Assembly (NCBI RefSeq): GCF_025847205.1
Contig: NZ_JAOYTH010000002.1
Span: 310,001 to 374,000 of the forward strand
Length of the DNA: 64,000 bases
DNA from: Pararhizobium sp. YC-54
GTDB taxonomy: Bacteria > Pseudomonadota > Alphaproteobacteria > Rhizobiales > Rhizobiaceae
Reading direction: 5' to 3'
Position 1 is the stretch's first letter. Each line of letters starts with the position of its first letter. Of this stretch, positions 27,949 through 38,203 are shown one piece after another. The position numbers were made by a program, and so were the translations under genes. The notes under the pieces are model-generated. The model saw nothing but the letters and a program-made list of their open reading frames with translations. It made no database searches and was not told the DNA's origin.

Positions 27949-30270
27949 CTATTTCCGCTTCATCGCCTCGGCGAGCGCCGCCCCGAACGCGCCTTGCGAC
28001 GGCGCCTGCGGCTTCTGCTGCTGCGCACGCGCCAAGGTCTGGCGGGCCTGATGAGCGGCCTTCGGATCGCTCTTCATCTCGCGTCCGCCTGACTCTGCGG
28101 CACCGTCCTTGCGCATGGTGAGCCCGATGCGCTTGCGCGGGACATCGACTTCTGTGACGCGCACCTGCACCACATCGCCGGCTTTCACCACCTCATGCGG
28201 ATCCTTGACGAAACGGTCGGCAAGCTGCGAGACATGCACGAGACCGTCCTGATGCACGCCGATATCGACGAAGGCGCCGAAGGCGGCGACGTTGGTGACG
28301 GTGCCTTCGAGCAGCATGCCGGGCTTCAGGTCCTTGATGTCATCGACACCATCGGCAAAGGTCGCCGTCTTGAAGCTCGGGCGCGGGTCGCGGCCGGGCT
28401 TTTCGAGCTCGGCGAAAATGTCCTTGACCGTCGGCAGGCCGAACCGTTCATCGACGAAGGCCTTTGGATCGAGCTGCTTCAGCGCGGCGCTGTCGCCCAT
28501 GATGGCGCGCAGGTCGCGGCCGCAGGCGGCGACGATCTTCTTGGCCACACCATAGGCTTCCGGATGCACCGAAGAGGCATCCAGCGGTTCCTTGCCATCG
28601 CGGATGCGCAGGAAGCCGGCGCATTGCTCGAAGGTGCGGGCGCCGAGACGCGATACTTTCAACAGTTCCTTGCGGCTGGTGAAGGCGCCGCTCGCGTCGC
28701 GATGGGCAACGATGGCTTCGGCAGAAGACTTGCCAAGGCCGGAGACGCGGGCAAGCAGCGGAGCCGAAGCCGTGTTGAGATCGACGCCAACGGCATTCAC
28801 CGCATCTTCGACGACAGCTTCGAGCGAGCGGTTGAGGCGGCCCTGATCGACATCGTGCTGATACTGGCCGACGCCGATCGACTTCGGCTCGATCTTCACC
28901 AGTTCGGCGAGCGGATCCTGCAGGCGGCGGGCAATGGAGACGGCGCCGCGCAGCGAAACATCGAGGCCGGGGAATTCGTCGGCTGCAGCCTGCGAAGCGG
29001 AATAGACCGACGCGCCGGCTTCCGAGACGATCACCTTGGTGGGCTTCGGACCCGCCGGCAGTTGCGTCAGCATGTCGGCGACGAGACGTTCGGTCTCGCG
29101 GCTGCCGGTGCCGTTGCCGATGGCGATCAGCTCGATCTTATGCTTGCGCACAAGGCTGGCGAGTTCGGCCTGCGTGCCGCGAATGTCGTTCTTCGGTGGG
29201 AACGGATAGACGGTAGTGGTCTCGATGAGCTTGCCGGTGCCATCGACGACGGCGACCTTGACGCCGGTGCGAATGCCCGGATCGAGCCCCATCGTGGCGC
29301 GCGAACCGGCGGGAGCTGCGAGTAAAAGGTCCTTGAGATTGCGGGCAAAAACGTGGATCGCCTCCTCTTCGGCCCGCTCGCGCAGTTCGCGCATCAGGTC
29401 GAGCGACAGCGACATCGACAGCTTGACCCGCCAGGTCCAGCCGATCATCTCCATCAGCCACTTGTCGCCCGGCAGCGTGCCGCCGACCTTGTAGACTGAG
29501 GCGATAGTGCGCTCCACCGGCTTGACCGGCGAGGTATCGTCCTGATCGACAACGATATCGACGGAGAGGAACTCCTCGTTCCAGCCGCGCAGCATGGCAA
29601 GCGCCCGGTGACCGGCAACGGTTGCCCACTTTTCCGAATGATCGAAATAATCGGAAAACTTGGCGCCGGCCTCCTGCTTGCCGTCGACAACCTTGGACCG
29701 CAAGAAGGCGACCTGGCGCATATGGGCGCGCAGCCGGCCAAGCAGATCGGCATTTTCGCTGATGCCTTCGGCGATGATGTCGCGGGCGCCGTCGAGCGCC
29801 GTTTTCACATCCGGCACATCGGCGGTGATGTAGGCGCCAGCGCGATCTGCCGGAGCCATGGTGCGGTCGGCAAGAATGGCGTCTGCGAGCGGCCCGAGGC
29901 CACGTTCGCGGGCGATCTCGGCCTTGGTCCGGCGCTTCGGCTTATAGGGCAGATAAATGTCTTCCAGTTCCGCCTTGGTGGTAACGCCGGCGATCTTGGC
30001 TTCCAGCTCTGCCGTCAGCTTGTCCTGACTGCGGATCGAATCGAGGATCGAGACCCTGCGGGCCTCGAGTTCGCGCAGGTAAACCAGCCGTTCGGCAAGG
30101 TCGCGCAGCTGCGTGTCATCCAGCCCGCCGGTCACTTCCTTGCGGTAGCGTGCGATAAAGGGAACGGTCGCGCCTTCGTCCAGAAGCTCGATGGCTGCGA
30201 TCGCCTGCGCGGGCGTTGCCTTGATTTCCTGGGCGATGAGGACGGCGATGGATTTTGATGGCAGGGACAT
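27949..30270 (-). CDS. tex: Tex-family S1 RNA-binding transcription accessory protein
   Basis: 773 aa. N-terminal Tex domain ([30 protein letters not shown], near 22-51, residues broken by helix turns). A YqgF-like RNase fold begins [17 protein letters not shown] (about 328). A helix-hairpin-helix follows ([24 protein letters not shown]), and an S1 domain near 650-722 ([18 protein letters not shown]). The Ala/Gln/Lys-rich tail is poorly conserved. Binds nucleic acids and affects transcription; complete length. Confidence 0.93.
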   Translation of the reverse strand: MSLPSKSIAVLIAQEIKATPAQAIAAIELLDEGATVPFIARYRKEVTGGLDDTQLRDLAERLVYLRELEARRVSILDSIRSQDKLTAELEAKIAGVTTKAELEDIYLPYKPKRRTKAEIARERGLGPLADAILADRTMAPADRAGAYITADVPDVKTALDGARDIIAEGISENADLLGRLRAHMRQVAFLRSKVVDGKQEAGAKFSDYFDHSEKWATVAGHRALAMLRGWNEEFLSVDIVVDQDDTSPVKPVERTIASVYKVGGTLPGDKWLMEMIGWTWRVKLSMSLSLDLMRELRERAEEEAIHVFARNLKDLLLAAPAGSRATMGLDPGIRTGVKVAVVDGTGKLIETTTVYPFPPKNDIRGTQAELASLVRKHKIELIAIGNGTGSRETERLVADMLTQLPAGPKPTKVIVSEAGASVYSASQAAADEFPGLDVSLRGAVSIARRLQDPLAELVKIEPKSIGVGQYQHDVDQGRLNRSLEAVVEDAVNAVGVDLNTASAPLLARVSGLGKSSAEAIVAHRDASGAFTSRKELLKVSRLGARTFEQCAGFLRIRDGKEPLDASSVHPEAYGVAKKIVAACGRDLRAIMGDSAALKQLDPKAFVDERFGLPTVKDIFAELEKPGRDPRPSFKTATFADGVDDIKDLKPGMLLEGTVTNVAAFGAFVDIGVHQDGLVHVSQLADRFVKDPHEVVKAGDVVQVRVTEVDVPRKRIGLTMRKDGAAESGGREMKSDPKAAHQARQTLARAQQQKPQAPSQGAFGAALAEAMKRK

Positions 30271-30392
30271 GGCATTCCGGATTCAGTTGAGATGTGCAAG
30301 GACCATAGATGCACATGCCATCAAGGCCAAGTGAAGGCGCCCCCTCGCCTTGGGGCGTCCACAGATGGATGCCGGCAAAACACCGACAGCGG

Positions 30393-31649
30393 CTAGAACT
30401 CCACCGGCTCCAGCGGTGAACGGGTCCTTTCGAATTCCCGAAACTTCGCTTCGCGTTCGGCGATATAGTTGCGCGTGTAGGGCACCGCATCCTGATCGTG
30501 CGACAGCTGGATCTGGAAAATCATCAGCTTGTCGTAGATGAAGGCGGTCTCGGAGGCGGCCAGATAGAATTCCCACATGCGGAAGAACCGCTCGTCGTAG
30601 AGCCGGACCGCCTCGTCCTTCCTTGCCGTAAAGCGCTCGCGCCAGGCCCGCAGCGTGTGGGCATAGTGCATCGGCAGGATCTCGATGTCCCGGATCATCA
30701 GCCGCGCCTTCTCGATGGCCGGCGCGACCTCCGAAAGCGCTGGCATATAACCGCCGGGAAAAATGTACTTTTCGATCCACGGATTGGTCGCCCAGGGCTT
30801 TTCCGCCTGGCCGATCGAATGCAGCACCATCACGCCCTTCGGCTTCAGCAATCCTGCCATCTTGGCGAAAAAGTTTCCGTAATTGGCCATGCCGACATGC
30901 TCGAACATGCCGACCGAAACGATACGGTCGAACTGGCGACCGGCCATCATCCGGTAATCCTGCAGTTCGAACCGCACGCGATCATCAAGTCCACGCTTTT
31001 GAGCCCGGGCGCGCGAGACCTTCAGCTGCTCCTCGCTAAGCGTAATGCCGGTGACATCGACGCCGGAAGACTCGGCCAGGTACATCGCCATGCCGCCCCA
31101 GCCCGAGCCGACCTCAAGCACCGTCTGGCCGGGTTCCAGCAAAAGTTTGGCCGCGATGTGGCGTTTCTTCGCTGTCTGGGCCTCGTCAAGGCTGATGCCG
31201 GGCGGATCGAAATAGCCACAGGAATACTGCCAGTCCTGATCAAGGAACAGGTCGAACAGCTTGCCGTCGAGATCGTAGTGGTGGGCGACATTGTGCTTAT
31301 TGCGGTTGACCGGCAGACGGCTCTTGATCTGCTGCTCGGCCACATGCAGGAGTGCGGTGGCCGTATTGCTGATCGTTGCTGCCTTTTCGAGACCGTTGGC
31401 CTTCACCATCGACAACAGATCGAAAATGTTGCCCTCGTCGATGACGATGCGCCCTTCGACATACATTTCCCCGAACCTCAGGCCGGGATCGCGCAGGACC
31501 GCCCGTTCGGCTTCCTCGTCGAGTGTCCGCACCGTCACCGGAACGCCGGACCCGTCGCCGAGAATGGCCCGCTCTCCGGATGAGAGGACGAGTGTCAGAT
31601 TGCCTTTTTGAACCAGCCGGCGGAAAATTTTCAGAAATGTCGTGTTCAT
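30393..31649 (-). CDS. cfa: Cyclopropane-fatty-acyl-phospholipid synthase
   Basis: 418 aa. The C-terminal SAM methyltransferase domain has motif I VLEVGSGWGGMAMYLAE (about 166-182) and family residues in YSCGYFDPPG (about 128-137), where the active-site Cys lies. The catalytic HYD loop is in VAHHYDLDGKLFDLFLD. Methylenates unsaturated acyl chains in membrane phospholipids. The roughly 270-nt upstream gap has no gene and should hold its promoter. Confidence 0.93.
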   Translation of the reverse strand: MNTTFLKIFRRLVQKGNLTLVLSSGERAILGDGSGVPVTVRTLDEEAERAVLRDPGLRFGEMYVEGRIVIDEGNIFDLLSMVKANGLEKAATISNTATALLHVAEQQIKSRLPVNRNKHNVAHHYDLDGKLFDLFLDQDWQYSCGYFDPPGISLDEAQTAKKRHIAAKLLLEPGQTVLEVGSGWGGMAMYLAESSGVDVTGITLSEEQLKVSRARAQKRGLDDRVRFELQDYRMMAGRQFDRIVSVGMFEHVGMANYGNFFAKMAGLLKPKGVMVLHSIGQAEKPWATNPWIEKYIFPGGYMPALSEVAPAIEKARLMIRDIEILPMHYAHTLRAWRERFTARKDEAVRLYDERFFRMWEFYLAASETAFIYDKLMIFQIQLSHDQDAVPYTRNYIAEREAKFREFERTRSPLEPVEF

Positions 31650-31919
31650 TCCGGACCTCGACCACAGATGCAGGCATTCTGGTGAATGGCCGTGTGCCGC
31701 CGGCTTTGCCGGACGTTCGGAAACGGGAAGAACCGCAGTTGGAGCGCCGCCGGCGTCGTCCAGGGCGGCCGGAACTGCGGCATGATCATCAGACCGCTTG
31801 CCGCCCGGCTGCCGGACAAATCGTCTGGCGCCCCGATCACGGAGCTTTATCCATCAGAACACCCGTTAAACTAGTGTTGTTTTGCCAATTCGCAATAGCT
31901 TTGCGGGTCCCTCAAGGAT

Positions 31920-32942
31920 TTAATTGCTTAGCAAATTCGCGGATCCGGCCGCCATTACCCCCTGCCCAGCAAGCCTTGCGCGGTCATGCGCACGCTCAAG
32001 ATCAAGCAGCGGCCCAAGCGGCACGATCCTGGCCGGGTTGATATGGGCGATGGAGTAATAGCCCCGCTTGATATGATCGATCCGCGCGGTCTCGCGGATG
32101 CCCGGCCATTGATAGATCTCGCGCAGGTAGTTCGACAGGTTCGGATAATCCTCCAGCCGCCGCAGATTGCATTTGAAGGCGCCGAAATAGGCGGCATCGA
32201 AGCGGATCAGCGTGACGAACAGGCGGATATCGGCCTCGGTGAAATGAGTGCCAACGATATAGCGATTCTCGGCGAGGTGCGCTTCCAGCCTGTCCAGCGT
32301 TTCAAAAAGACGGGTCACGGCTTCCTCATAGGCGTCTTGCGTCCTGGCAAAGCCGGCCCGGTAGACGCCGTTGTTGACCGTCTCGTAAATCGGCACGTTC
32401 CAGCGATCGATGTCGGGACGCAGGCGTTCCGGATAGAAATCCTGCCTGTCGCCAGTCAGGTGGTTGAAAGCAGTATTGAGGATGCGGATGATATCGGCGG
32501 ATTCGTTGTTGACGATGCGGCCTTCCTTGCGGTCCCACAACACCGGCACGGAAACCTTGCCGGTATAGTGCGGGTCCGACGCCGTATAGAGCTCATGCTG
32601 GTAGCGGATACTGCCGGCGCGCGGACCGGCATCCTGCGGCTTGGCATAGGTCCAGCCGTTTTCGCCCAGCTCGGGCTCGGAGATCGACACAGCGATGATG
32701 TCCTGCAAGCCTTTCAGATTGCGCATCATCAAGGTGCGCGAGGCCCAGGGGCAGATGAAAGCGACGAAAAGCTGATAACGCCCGGCTTCGGCGGGCAGTG
32801 CGGGTTGGCCATCCGGCCCCGGCGAGCCATCGGCCGTGATCCAGTTGCGAAAGCTGGTCGGTTCGCGATGAAAGGCGCCGTCCTTCATCTCGCTGGCGGC
32901 GACATCGCCAGTTTCCCATTTTCCATCGACCAGCTGCGGCAT
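31920..32942 (-). CDS. Glutathionyl-hydroquinone reductase (Xi-class GST, YqjG/EcfG type)
   Basis: 340 aa. The catalytic Cys lies in VAFICPWASRT (about residue 60), which corresponds to the CPWAxR motif of Xi-class GSTs. Other family blocks are KVSVPVLWDRKEGRIVNNES (a GSH-binding ExS site) and TEADIRLFVTLIRFD (about 246). Reduces glutathionyl-(hydro)quinones. Start at ATG 32942 (MPQLVDGKW); a longer reading upstream overlaps the arsR promoter region. Confidence 0.88.
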   Translation of the reverse strand: MPQLVDGKWETGDVAASEMKDGAFHREPTSFRNWITADGSPGPDGQPALPAEAGRYQLFVAFICPWASRTLMMRNLKGLQDIIAVSISEPELGENGWTYAKPQDAGPRAGSIRYQHELYTASDPHYTGKVSVPVLWDRKEGRIVNNESADIIRILNTAFNHLTGDRQDFYPERLRPDIDRWNVPIYETVNNGVYRAGFARTQDAYEEAVTRLFETLDRLEAHLAENRYIVGTHFTEADIRLFVTLIRFDAAYFGAFKCNLRRLEDYPNLSNYLREIYQWPGIRETARIDHIKRGYYSIAHINPARIVPLGPLLDLERAHDRARLAGQGVMAAGSANLLSN

Positions 32943-33102
32943 CGTCACAGTCCTCATCCAGGCCCGGAACCGCCGGGCCGTTACTTCGCTCCGGAATCTC
33001 ATGTGCGCGCGAAAACGGCAAGGGTGCACGTCCGCGACAGACTGTTCGATGATTGGCGCCGCCGAAGCGGCGCAGGCAAAACGATCTTGACGGATGATTA
33101 TA

Positions 33103-33122
33103 ATGTCGATAAGTCTCGACAT
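33103..33122. promoter_or_regulatory. Candidate ArsR operator
   Basis: ATGTCGA, a 6-nt spacer, then TCGACAT: perfect 7-bp half-sites ending at the base before the arsR ATG. It overlaps a TATAAT-like -10 (33099-33104). The placement fits autorepression by ArsR. No good -35 at standard spacing was found. Confidence 0.6.
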
Positions 33123-33479
33123 ATGGACAACATAAACACTGTCAACGCCTTTGCGGCCCTCGCCCAGACCACGCGGCTGGATGCCTTCCGGCTGCTCGTT
33201 ACCCATGAACCCGACGGGTTGCCCGCCGGGGAAATCGCCCGGCTGCTCGGCGTTCCACACAACACCATGTCAACCCATCTGGCGACTTTGCAGCGGGCCG
33301 ACCTGATCACGGCGGAGCGGCAAAGCCGGTCCATCGTCTACCGCGCCAGCCTCGACAGCCTGCGCCAAGTGGTGACGTTTCTCCTCAAAGATTGCTGTGC
33401 CGGCCATCCCGATCTGTGCGCACCCCTGATCGCCGATCTCGTTCCCTGCTGCCCTCCAAAGGAAAAAGGCCATGCCTGA
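33123..33479 (+). CDS. arsR: ArsR-family arsenite-responsive repressor
   Basis: 118 aa winged-HTH repressor; recognition helix region GVPHNTMSTHLATL (43-56). Cys91-Cys92 and Cys99 in DCCAGHPDLC, plus Cys109-110, resemble the C-terminal As(III) site of the AfArsR type rather than the N-terminal ELCVCDL site of plasmid ArsR. First gene of the ars operon; its stop overlaps the next ATG by 8 nt. Start right after the operator palindrome. Confidence 0.9.
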   Translation: MDNINTVNAFAALAQTTRLDAFRLLVTHEPDGLPAGEIARLLGVPHNTMSTHLATLQRADLITAERQSRSIVYRASLDSLRQVVTFLLKDCCAGHPDLCAPLIADLVPCCPPKEKGHA

Positions 33480-33999
33480 CCGCATCTACAATGTGCTCTT
33501 TCTGTGCACCGGAAACTCGGCTCGCTCCATCCTCGCCGAATCCATACTAAACGCCGAGGGACAAGGTCACTTCAGGGCCTATTCTGCCGGGAGCTATCCA
33601 AAAGGCACCGTTCACCCCCTGGCGTTGCGGGAATTGGACGCGCTCGGCTATCCGGCGACCGGCTTCAGCTCGAAGAGCTGGGACGTCTTTGCCGTCGAAG
33701 GCGCACCGCAGATGGATTTCATCTTCACGGTTTGCGACAATGCGGCCGGTGAAGCCTGCCCCGTCTGGATCGGCCATCCGATGACGGCACACTGGGGCGT
33801 CGAAGACCCCGCAGCGGTGGAAGGCAGCGAATTCGAGAAGGAGCGCGCCTTCTCGCAGGCCGCACGGTTCCTGAAAAACCGCATCATGGCCTTTCTCAGC
33901 CTGCCGCACAACTCCATCGACAAGCTGGCCATGGAGACGCATCTGCGCCAGATCGGCGCCATGGACGGTGCATCGATTAGTCAGGTGAATGCCGGATGA
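33472..33999 (+). CDS. arsC: Arsenate reductase, LMW-phosphatase (thioredoxin-coupled) type
   Basis: 175 aa. N-terminal P-loop CTGNSARS (C-X5-R, Cys12) is the LMW-PTP-fold arsenate-binding loop. Two further Cys in TVCDNAAGEACP (about 89 and 97) are in place for the Cys relay of thioredoxin-linked ArsC. Reduces As(V) to As(III). Its stop overlaps the aqpS ATG (ATGA). The C-terminal ~30 residues extend beyond the usual ~140 aa length. Confidence 0.9.
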   Translation: MPDRIYNVLFLCTGNSARSILAESILNAEGQGHFRAYSAGSYPKGTVHPLALRELDALGYPATGFSSKSWDVFAVEGAPQMDFIFTVCDNAAGEACPVWIGHPMTAHWGVEDPAAVEGSEFEKERAFSQAARFLKNRIMAFLSLPHNSIDKLAMETHLRQIGAMDGASISQVNAG

Positions 34000-34694
34000 T
34001 GCCTGCATTCGATCTGCCACGCCGTCTTGTCGCTGAAGCGCTTGGAACCTGCCTGCTGGTTGCGACCGTCGTCGGTTCCGGCGTCATGGCCGACACATTG
34101 ACGGACGACACGGCTCTGGCATTGCTTGGCAACACGCTGGCGACCGGCGCCATTCTGGTGGTCCTCATTACCGTCTTCGGACCAATGTCCGGTGCGCATT
34201 TCAATCCGGCGGTATCGCTGGTTTTCGCATTGAAACGCGACCTGCCCCGCCGCGACCTCGGATTTTATGTCGCAGCACAAATTGCCGGCGGCATTGCCGG
34301 CACGATGGCAGCGCATCTGATGTTCGATCTGCCGGTGATCGAGGTCTCGCTGAAGGCGCGAACCGGCGGCTCGCAATGGTTTTCCGAATGGGTGGCGACC
34401 TTCGGCCTTGTCGGCGTTATCCTTGCCGGCCTACGCTTCGATGGGAAGGCCATCCCATGGCTGGTCGGGCTCTATATCACCGCCGCCTACTGGTTCACCG
34501 CATCGACCTCGTTCGCCAACCCCGCCGTGGCGCTGGCGCGATCGCTGACCAACACCTTCTCCGGAATCCGTCCGCTCGATCTGCCGGGTTTCGTCATCGC
34601 CGAACTTCTGGGCGCGCTTTGTGCGCTTGCCCTGATGGGCTGGCTGCTGCGGCAGCCCGCCAACAACACTTACAGCGCCGCGCGTCATTCATGA
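33996..34694 (+). CDS. aqpS: Aquaglyceroporin AqpS, arsenite channel
   Basis: 232 aa with six membrane segments and both half-helix motifs, HFNPAVS and FANPAVALARS. In Sinorhizobium meliloti an AqpS in the ars operon lets internally made As(III) leave down its gradient in place of an ArsB pump. The order and neighbours here match that logic. No arsB or acr3 is seen in the operon. Confidence 0.9.
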   Translation: MMPAFDLPRRLVAEALGTCLLVATVVGSGVMADTLTDDTALALLGNTLATGAILVVLITVFGPMSGAHFNPAVSLVFALKRDLPRRDLGFYVAAQIAGGIAGTMAAHLMFDLPVIEVSLKARTGGSQWFSEWVATFGLVGVILAGLRFDGKAIPWLVGLYITAAYWFTASTSFANPAVALARSLTNTFSGIRPLDLPGFVIAELLGALCALALMGWLLRQPANNTYSAARHS

Positions 34695-34772
34695 CGCGCA
34701 AAGGTCCTGTAACACTTTAAATTTGCTGCATAATTTTTCCTTAAATCGATTCCGGTTTAAGGAATTATGCGA
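34684..34772. repeat. Rhizobial intergenic repeat with A/T-rich hairpin
   Basis: Starts with CGTCATTCATGACG, followed by a GCGCAAAGGTC-CTTTAAATTTGCTGCAT block and a strong stem (GCATAATT...AATTATGC around TTAAATC/GGTTTAA). A related block occurs around 49434-49480. It lies inside the ars operon between aqpS and the second arsC, where it could reduce expression of distal genes. Confidence 0.6.
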
Positions 34773-34792
34773 CATCCACACCGAGGCCAACC

Positions 34793-35215
34793 ATGACCGT
34801 CACCATTTATCATAATCCCGATTGCGGCACGTCCCGCAACACGCTTGCCATGATCCGCAATGCCGGGATCGAGCCGGCCGTCATCGACTATCTGCACAAC
34901 CCGCCGAGCCGGCAGGAGTTGACGACGATGATCGCCGATGCGGGCCTTGCTGTTCGCGAAGCGATCCGCGAAAAAGGCACGCCGTTCGACGCGCTCGGTC
35001 TTGCCGATCCGTCGCTCAGCGACGACCAGCTTCTGGATGCCATGCTGGCGCATCCCATCCTCATCAACCGGCCGTTCGTGATCACGCCGATCGGCACGCG
35101 GCTCTGCCGGCCGTCCGAGGCCGTGCTCGATATCCTGCCGGAAACCCACAAGGGCGCGTTCGCAAAGGAGGACGGCGAGCAGGTGCTTGATGCCGAGGGC
35201 AAGCGTCTTGTCTGA
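34793..35215 (+). CDS. arsC: Arsenate reductase, glutaredoxin-coupled (ArsC/Spx fold)
   Basis: 140 aa. Catalytic Cys in [12 protein letters not shown] (Cys12) and the substrate Arg set in [14 protein letters not shown] (about 98-111), as in E. coli R773 ArsC. It is unrelated in fold to the ArsC at 33472, so the operon carries two independent As(V) reductases. Ends inside the arsH reading frame. Confidence 0.92.
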   Translation: MTVTIYHNPDCGTSRNTLAMIRNAGIEPAVIDYLHNPPSRQELTTMIADAGLAVREAIREKGTPFDALGLADPSLSDDQLLDAMLAHPILINRPFVITPIGTRLCRPSEAVLDILPETHKGAFAKEDGEQVLDAEGKRLV

Positions 35216-35915
35216 GCTGCCCGCAGCCAGCGAGACACACCTTCGCCAACCGGACCCCGAGGCGTTGCGCGTGCCGTTCTCCAGCCATCCGCCGCGCATT
35301 CTCATTCTTTACGGCTCGCTTCGGACGGTCTCGTACAGCCGGCTTCTTGCCGAGGAGGCCGGCCGCTTGCTGACGCATTTTGGCGCGCAGGTGAAGTTTT
35401 TCAATCCGGATGGCTTGCCCCTGCCCGACGCAGCACCGGCCAGCCATCCGAAGGTGCAGGAATTGCGGGAGCTGTCCCTGTGGTCGGAAGGCCAGGTCTG
35501 GGTGAGCCCCGAGCGCCACGGCGCCATGAGCGGTATCATGAAGGCGCAGATCGACTGGATCCCGCTCTCGGTCGGGTCGGTGCGGCCGACGCAAGGCCGG
35601 ACGCTGGCGGTCATGCAGGTCTCGGGCGGCTCGCAGAGCTTCAATGCCCTCAACCAGATGCGCATTCTCGGCCGCTGGATGCGGATGATCACCATCCCCA
35701 ACCAGTCTTCCGTTGCCAAAGCCTATCAGGAGTTCGACGCGGGCGGCCGGATGAAACCGTCGTCCTACTATGACCGGGTGGTCGATGTGACGGAGGAACT
35801 GGTCAAGTTCACGCTTTTGACGCGCGATGTCTCAGGCTATCTCACTGACCGCTACAGCGAGCGCAAGGAAGAGGCCGCCAAACTCGAACAACGGGTTGGA
35901 CTGAAGAGCATATGA
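35190..35915 (+). CDS. arsH: ArsH, NADPH-dependent FMN oxidoreductase (organoarsenical)
   Basis: 241 aa from ATG 35190; a TTG directly before it is possible. Flavodoxin-like FMN site [14 protein letters not shown] (about 38-51) and the ArsH signature [21 protein letters not shown] (about 106-126, broken by one loop). Oxidises trivalent organoarsenicals to pentavalent forms. Overlaps the preceding arsC by 26 nt and the next MFS gene by 4 nt (ATGA). Confidence 0.93.
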   Translation: MPRASVLSELPAASETHLRQPDPEALRVPFSSHPPRILILYGSLRTVSYSRLLAEEAGRLLTHFGAQVKFFNPDGLPLPDAAPASHPKVQELRELSLWSEGQVWVSPERHGAMSGIMKAQIDWIPLSVGSVRPTQGRTLAVMQVSGGSQSFNALNQMRILGRWMRMITIPNQSSVAKAYQEFDAGGRMKPSSYYDRVVDVTEELVKFTLLTRDVSGYLTDRYSERKEEAAKLEQRVGLKSI

Positions 35916-37129
35916 CCATGCCCTCACCGCGCAACCGGCTGCTCCTGGTTTTCGGCCTGGGGCTGACACAGATCATCGGTTATGGGACGCTTTACTACAG
36001 CTTCAGTATTCTGGCGCCGGACATGGCGGCGGACTTCGGCTGGCCGGTGGAGGTCGTCTTCGGCATCTTCTCCGCCTCCCTTTTGGCAGGCGGCCTCGTC
36101 GCACCGCGCGTCGGACGGTGGATGGACCACTATGGGGCAAGCCGGATCATGGCGATCGGCTCGGCCGCCGCCGCCGCCATCCTGATCATCTGCGCATCCG
36201 CGTTCAATCCGGTGACCTATGCCGCCGGCATCGTCGCGATCGAGATCGTCTCGACGCTGGTGCTCTACAACGCCGCCTTCGCGACGCTCGTGCAGATCAC
36301 TCCCGGCAACGCCCAGCGCAGCATCACGCACCTGACGCTGATCGCCGGCTTCGCCTCGACCATCTTCTGGCCGGTCACGGTCGAACTGCATCAGCATCTT
36401 TCGTGGCGCGCGGTCTACCTCATCTTCGCAGCTCTCAATTTGGCCGTTTGTTTGCCGGTGCACCTCTGGATCATGTTGCTTGCGCGACAGGCGAGCAATG
36501 CAGGATCGGCGAACCGGCCTGTGAATGCCGATGCGCCAGGCGGCGTCGTGATCGCAGAACTTCGGCGTCGCGCCTTCCTGCTGACGGCCACAGGGTTTGC
36601 CTTGCAAGGATTCGCGCTCGCCGCATTGCTGTTTCACATGGTGCCCCTGCTCGGGGCGGTCGGGCTTGGCGCAAGCGCCGTTCTCGTCGGAACCCTGTTC
36701 GGACCTGCACAGGTGCTCAGCCGCTTCACCAACATGCTGATGGGGCGGAATATTTCACCGCTGGCGCTCGCCATTCTTTCGGCGGTATTCATCATCTGCG
36801 GCGCTTCGGTGCTGATCGTTTCAGGCACCTGGATTGCCGGGGCGATCCTGTTTGCTTTGCTTGTCGGTCTCGGCTCCGGCCTTGCCAGCATCGTGCAGGG
36901 GTCGCTGCCGCTGTTTCTCTTCGGCGCTTCAGGTTATGGCGAAATGCTGGGAAAACTCGCCGCTGTGCGTCTGGCAGTCTCGGCGGCCGCCCCCTTCGCC
37001 TTTGCCGTTCTCATCGAACAGGGCGGCGCGCGGGTCGCATTAACGTCCGTTGTTGTTCTGGGAATCGGCGCGGTCGTGGCCTTCACGGCGATCGGTCGCT
37101 GGCCGCGACCAGCGCCGGAACCCTGCTGA
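35912..37129 (+). CDS. MFS efflux transporter in ars operon (ArsK-like)
   Basis: 405 aa, about 12 membrane segments. MFS-type motif [16 protein letters not shown] after TM2 (about 69-84) and [24 protein letters not shown] near the N terminus. It is the last gene of the ars operon, coupled to arsH. MFS pumps called ArsK in Agrobacterium export As(III), Sb(III) or organoarsenicals; assignment here rests on context. Confidence 0.78.
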   Translation: MTMPSPRNRLLLVFGLGLTQIIGYGTLYYSFSILAPDMAADFGWPVEVVFGIFSASLLAGGLVAPRVGRWMDHYGASRIMAIGSAAAAAILIICASAFNPVTYAAGIVAIEIVSTLVLYNAAFATLVQITPGNAQRSITHLTLIAGFASTIFWPVTVELHQHLSWRAVYLIFAALNLAVCLPVHLWIMLLARQASNAGSANRPVNADAPGGVVIAELRRRAFLLTATGFALQGFALAALLFHMVPLLGAVGLGASAVLVGTLFGPAQVLSRFTNMLMGRNISPLALAILSAVFIICGASVLIVSGTWIAGAILFALLVGLGSGLASIVQGSLPLFLFGASGYGEMLGKLAAVRLAVSAAAPFAFAVLIEQGGARVALTSVVVLGIGAVVAFTAIGRWPRPAPEPC

Positions 37130-37161
37130 CGCATACGTCGGCAGGGTCGAAACCGTCAAAT

Positions 37162-38094
37162 TTACTTCGGGAATTCCAGCCCCATCTCGCGGAAGCGCTC
37201 GGGGTCGTCGCCCCAGTTTTCGCGCACCTTGACGAACAGGAACAGGTGGACCGGCTGTTCGAGGATTTCGGAGAGTTCCTTGCGCGATGCCATGGAGATC
37301 GCCTTGATCGCATCGCCGTTCTTGCCGAGCGCAATTTTCTTCTGGCTGTCGCGCTCGACATAGATGACCTGTTCGATCCGCACCGAACCGTCCTTGCGCT
37401 CTTCCCACTTTTCCGTCTCGACATGCGACGAGTAGGGCAGTTCCTGATGCAGGCGCAGGAACAGCTTTTCGCGGGTGATTTCGGCGGCGAGCTGGCGCAT
37501 CGGCAGATCGGAGATCTGGTCTTCCGGATAGTACCAGGGACCTTCCGGCAGCTTCATGGCGAGATAATCGAGCACGTCGTCGCAGCCGGAGCCATTCAGC
37601 GCCGAGATCATGAAGGTGCGTTCGAAATCGACATATTCGTTGGCGGCGGTGGCAAGCTTCAACAGCTCCTCGCGCGACACCTGGTCGATCTTGTTGAGCA
37701 CCAGCATCTTGGGCTGTTCGACTTCCTTCAGGCCGTTGAGAATGGTCTCGGCGTCGCCTTTCAGGCCGCGTTCGCTGTCGATCAGCATCATGATCGCGTC
37801 GGCATCCTTGGCACCGCCCCAGGCGGTCGTCACCATGGCGCGGTCGAGGCGGCGGCGCGGCTTGAAGATGCCGGGCGTGTCCATGAAGACGATCTGGGCA
37901 TTCTTGTGGATGGCGATGCCGCGCACGATGGCGCGGGTCGTCTGCACCTTATGGCTGACGATCGACACCTTGGCGCCGACCAGCTTGTTGACCAGCGTCG
38001 ACTTGCCGGCATTGGTGGCGCCGATCAGGGCGACGAAACCGGAGCGGGTCGGGCCTTTTTCGGTTTCTACTGCGGTTGGTTCTGTTTCGCTCAT
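37162..38094 (-). CDS. era: GTPase Era
   Basis: 310 aa. G1 GATNAGKST (about 23-31), G3 DTPG (about 73), G4 NKID (about 137), and a C-terminal KH domain with the 16S-binding segment (VIYVERDSQKKIALGKNGDAIKAI). Assists 30S maturation. The start at ATG 38094 is preceded by GGAC; an ATG four codons upstream is equally possible. Follows rnc in the acpS-lepB-rnc-era order. Confidence 0.95.
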   Translation of the reverse strand: MSETEPTAVETEKGPTRSGFVALIGATNAGKSTLVNKLVGAKVSIVSHKVQTTRAIVRGIAIHKNAQIVFMDTPGIFKPRRRLDRAMVTTAWGGAKDADAIMMLIDSERGLKGDAETILNGLKEVEQPKMLVLNKIDQVSREELLKLATAANEYVDFERTFMISALNGSGCDDVLDYLAMKLPEGPWYYPEDQISDLPMRQLAAEITREKLFLRLHQELPYSSHVETEKWEERKDGSVRIEQVIYVERDSQKKIALGKNGDAIKAISMASRKELSEILEQPVHLFLFVKVRENWGDDPERFREMGLEFPK

Positions 38095-38203
38095 GATGTC
38101 CGTCATTTCCGATTGGGCGGCCGGCGCCGCTGAGGCGCGCAAGATCGCATTGTCTGTCAAAGGATTGCCTGATCTTTCGGGAGGAACGATGCCTCCGGAC
38201 AGA

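Noticed and set aside
33087..33104. TTGACG and TATAAT as the arsR promoter
   Set aside because: Only 6 nt lie between them, far short of the normal 16-18; kept only as a possible -10 overlapping the operator.
36118..38133. 671-aa plus-strand ORF spanning the ars MFS gene and era
   Set aside because: Overlaps two clearly recognised genes in other frames and has no domain of its own.
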